A stretch of DNA of 16,629 nucleotides from JBGOUP01 sp041477655 (GTDB taxonomy: Bacteria; Patescibacteriota; UBA1384; 2-12-FULL-50-11), in contig JBGOUP010000020.1 in the NCBI GenBank assembly GCA_041477655.1, positions 1-16,629 on the forward strand, read 5' to 3'. Made by a program: the position numbers and the translations under genes. The notes under the pieces are model-generated. The model was not told the DNA's origin. It saw only the letters and a program-made list of their open reading frames with translations, and did no database searches. The stretch's first letter is position 1; the number at the start of each line of letters is the position of its first letter. Below are positions 15,556 through 16,629 of the stretch, one piece after another.

Positions 15556-15648
15556 AACCAAAATTTCAATATTCATCTCCACCTGGCTGTGAAGTACCCG
15601 GTTACGGTACCCCCGCCACTCTGGTCTATCAAAATTAAATGGGGACAT
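15544..15648 (-). CDS. Possible 34-codon leader peptide coupled to mraZ
   Basis: An ATG one base after the mraZ stop (TAAAATG) is preceded at 7 bases by GGGAG, within the last mraZ codons. The frame encodes 34 residues beginning MSPFNFDRPEWRGY, with many Arg and Val residues, and its TGA falls in the 5' arm of the CCTGATA hairpin of the leader RNA. It matches no family that I recognise. Good ribosome site geometry and the position of the stop are the only support; it may be a chance frame, or a leader peptide whose translation affects the folding downstream. Confidence 0.33.
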   Translation of the reverse strand: MSPFNFDRPEWRGYRNRVLHSQVEMNIEILVVRS

Positions 15649-15649
15649 T

Positions 15650-16081
15650 TTACAGCTCCCACTCCGAGAGCTTGTCGGCAATTTCCGAGGAATTCTGATC
15701 GGTTTCGCTAGTGTATTTTTGCCATTTTTCTTTGTCCCAGATCTCGACACGGTTGAAAACGCCGGCCACTACCATGTCGCCCTCGATACCGGCGTAATCA
15801 CGCAGGTATGTAGGCAGAAGTGCCCGGCCAAACTTGTCGATCTCTACCTCCATCGCTCCAGATAACATCGTTCGAGCGAAGGCTCGAGCGCTGGAGTTAG
15901 CTATCGGCAATTGTGCAATTTTTTGCGCCATTATCTCCCACTCTCCTTTAGGATATAAAAACAGACACGAATCGAGGCCTTTGGTAACAATCGCTGACGA
16001 GCCCAAGTCTGAGCGAAACTTGACCGGAACGGACATTCGTCCTTTGGCATCCAGGTTGTGTCGATACTCGCCGAGAAACAT
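15650..16081 (-). CDS. mraZ: Transcriptional regulator MraZ
   Basis: MraZ is the DNA-binding regulator at the head of dcw operons, acting on its own promoter as a ring-shaped oligomer. The 143-residue product has normal length and two SpoVT-AbrB-like halves, each with the signature: MFLGEYRHNLDAKGR (1-15) and EVEIDKFGRALLP (78-90). Between them is the usual FLYPKGEWE segment. AAAGGA lies about 11 bases before the ATG. The region upstream holds a TTGACA promoter and four 10-bp-spaced AGTGG boxes, so autoregulation of the operon is strongly suggested. The tail after residue 125 (Ser/Asp/Glu-rich) is variable in the family. Confidence 0.98.
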   Translation of the reverse strand: MFLGEYRHNLDAKGRMSVPVKFRSDLGSSAIVTKGLDSCLFLYPKGEWEIMAQKIAQLPIANSSARAFARTMLSGAMEVEIDKFGRALLPTYLRDYAGIEGDMVVAGVFNRVEIWDKEKWQKYTSETDQNSSEIADKLSEWEL

Positions 16082-16135
16082 CGTGTATTTTTCCTTTCGT
16101 TAAATCTCTTATGCTGAAGTTGTCCACAGTTTTTT

Positions 16136-16170
16136 CCACTTTTCCCCACTTCATTCCACTTATTTCCACT
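16136..16170 (-). promoter_or_regulatory. MraZ operator: four direct repeats spaced 10 bp
   Basis: On the minus strand AGTGG occurs four times at exactly 10-base steps (plus-strand CCACT at 16136-16140, 16146-16150, 16156-16160, 16166-16170), followed by an offset GTGGA at 16123-16127. One repeat per helical turn places all sites on the same face. Known MraZ sites are GTGG/TGGG-like direct repeats with 10-base periodicity next to the mraZ promoter. The array lies just after the predicted transcription start, where a bound protein ring would block transcription. Confidence 0.85.
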
Positions 16171-16181
16171 TGTTGGGATTT

Positions 16182-16210
16182 ACACTATGGATTTATCTAA
16201 ATGTTGTCAA
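16182..16210 (-). promoter_or_regulatory. Promoter of mraZ and the dcw operon
   Basis: The minus strand has a perfect -35, TTGACA (16205-16210), and at a 17-base spacing TAGTGT (16182-16187), a weak -10 with T, A and final T conserved. The start would be near 16175, just before the AGTGG operator boxes and about 95 bases before the mraZ ATG. A strong -35 with weak -10 fits a regulated promoter. Confidence 0.6.
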
Positions 16211-16234
16211 GCCCCCGCGATTTTTTAGAGAAAA

Positions 16235-16243
16235 TGATAGAAT
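16235..16243 (+). promoter_or_regulatory. Extended -10 promoter of the small plus-strand gene
   Basis: TGATAGAAT is a TGn extension followed by a -10 hexamer with five of six consensus bases. The start would be near 16250, about 24 bases before the ATG at 16274. No good -35 lies at the normal distance, as is common for extended -10 promoters. Its upstream sequence overlaps the back of the mraZ promoter, so the two divergent units share this region. Confidence 0.5.
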
Positions 16244-16273
16244 ATAGGAACCTTTCGGTTAAGGAGGACAATG

Positions 16274-16453
16274 ATGTCCAATGCTGGCGATGTCGCTATA
16301 CTTCAGACCGAGTTGAAAGAAGTACAAACCCTGTTGGATTTGCCACTTAGAGAAGAGGAGTACGCAGTCCTCCACGGGAGGCTCCACACCCTGCTTGCAG
16401 ACTTGTGGGCTATAGCCAAACGAGAAATCATGGCCATGGCTAGCCTCAATTGA
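16274..16453 (+). CDS. Small protein of unknown function divergent from mraZ
   Basis: This is a 59-residue protein that I do not recognise. A consensus AAGGAGG (16261-16267) lies 6 bases before the ATG at 16274 and only 3 before another ATG at 16271, so the later start is preferred. It begins SNAGDVAILQTELKEVQ and is rich in Leu, Glu and Ala with a heptad-like pattern (about residues 7-50), so it is probably two helices or a small coiled coil, without membrane segment, signal peptide or cysteines. Its own promoter, the best ribosome site of the window and a hairpin right after the stop make it a convincing gene despite its size. Location back to back with mraZ suggests possible co-regulation, which is not shown. 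Confidence 0.6.
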   Translation: MSNAGDVAILQTELKEVQTLLDLPLREEEYAVLHGRLHTLLADLWAIAKREIMAMASLN

Positions 16454-16460
16454 ATCCAAA

Positions 16461-16486
16461 TTGCCCAACGTAATCACGTTGGGCAA
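16461..16486. terminator. Shared hairpin terminator between the small gene and glyS
   Basis: A perfect 10-bp stem TTGCCCAACG / CGTTGGGCAA with loop TAATCA lies between two convergent stops, 7 bases after the small gene and 9 bases after glyS. On the plus strand it is followed by GCTATATTTCT and on the minus strand by TTTGG, so the U-tracts are weak on both sides. It may act in both directions. Confidence 0.7.
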
Positions 16487-16495
16487 GCTATATTT

Positions 16496-16629
16496 CTAGA
16501 GCTTGACTCGTTTTTGCTCCATCGAATCCCGGTCGCGAATCGTGACGGTTTTGTCCTCAACAGATTGAAAGTCAATGGTGTAACAAACCGGCGTGCCGAT
16601 TTCGTCAGCTCGTCGATAGCGCCGGCCGA
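16496..16629 (-). CDS. glyS: Glycyl-tRNA synthetase, C-terminal end only (alpha2 type)
   Basis: Glycyl-tRNA synthetase charges tRNA-Gly with glycine. Only the last 44 codons lie in the window, ending with TAG. They read GRRYRRADEIGTPVCYTIDF, then QSVEDKTVTIRDRDSMEQKR, the conserved end of the anticodon-binding domain of the dimeric (single-chain) GlyRS, the type of archaea, eukaryotes and many bacteria. The related ProRS/ThrRS domains do not share this exact GTP..TIDF...VTIRDRDxMEQ ending. The gene is cut by the right edge. It is separated from the dcw operon by the convergent small gene. Confidence 0.93.
   Translation of the reverse strand, partial: GRRYRRADEIGTPVCYTIDFQSVEDKTVTIRDRDSMEQKRVKL

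Noticed and set aside
16249..16260. AACC/GGTT mini-hairpin just before the ribosome site of the small gene
   Set aside because: Only four pairs; too short to support a regulatory call.
1..16629. Recoding of TGA as glycine or another amino acid, known in some candidate phyla
   Set aside because: No conserved gene here contains an in-frame TGA, and ftsI, murF and the small gene end at TGA where homology ends; ftsI even has TGATAA.

Overview
The window is almost entirely one strand: an unbroken minus-strand division and cell wall (dcw) operon runs from mraZ (16081) to radA (leaving the window at base 1). Gene order in transcription is mraZ - rsmH - ftsL - ftsI - murF - mraY - murD - ftsW - murG - murC - murB - ftsQ - recJ - radA. 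To the right lie a divergent 59-codon plus-strand gene of unknown function and, convergent with it, the 3' end of a glycyl-tRNA synthetase gene. All coding regions read cleanly with the standard bacterial code, and base composition is moderate and even, with no sign of recent transfer. Protein features recall Candidate Phyla Radiation (Patescibacteria) lineages, as does the AT-rich filler of the ATTGAAAATT type between some genes. These features are a short MurF without the usual N-terminal domain, a MurC with a TSIELDHPDVY segment, and a MraY with a KANTPTMGG segment. This placement is an inference from memory of the families and is uncertain.

Right end (15390-16629): mraZ is preceded by a TTGACA-type promoter, and four AGTGG boxes spaced exactly 10 bp apart lie just downstream of its -10, which is the expected MraZ operator. 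The same intergenic region carries an extended -10 promoter firing the other way into the small plus-strand gene. That gene has a strong Shine-Dalgarno sequence and shares a hairpin terminator with glyS. Between mraZ and rsmH lie about 260 bp that could encode a 34-codon peptide coupled to mraZ and a structured leader RNA with mutually exclusive pairings.

Middle (7286-15389): the division proteins RsmH (rRNA methyltransferase), FtsL and FtsI/PBP are followed by the precursor enzymes MurF, MraY, MurD, FtsW and MurG. murE and ddl are absent from their usual places. The 3' ends of ftsI and mraY are each followed by tandem copies of their own last codons including the stop. The ftsI-murF and ftsW-murD gaps hold degenerate AT-rich repeats. 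mraY has no ordinary start codon far enough upstream to include its first membrane segment.

Left end (1-7286): murC, murB, ftsQ, recJ and radA are tightly packed or overlapping. The murB product has lost several residues that are normally catalytic, and MurF has a changed P-loop, so peptidoglycan precursor synthesis here may be unusual. The operon ends in DNA repair genes (recJ, radA) instead of ftsA/ftsZ. Together the genes would make lipid II from UDP-MurNAc and feed it to the FtsW-FtsI synthase held by FtsQ/FtsL at the septum.
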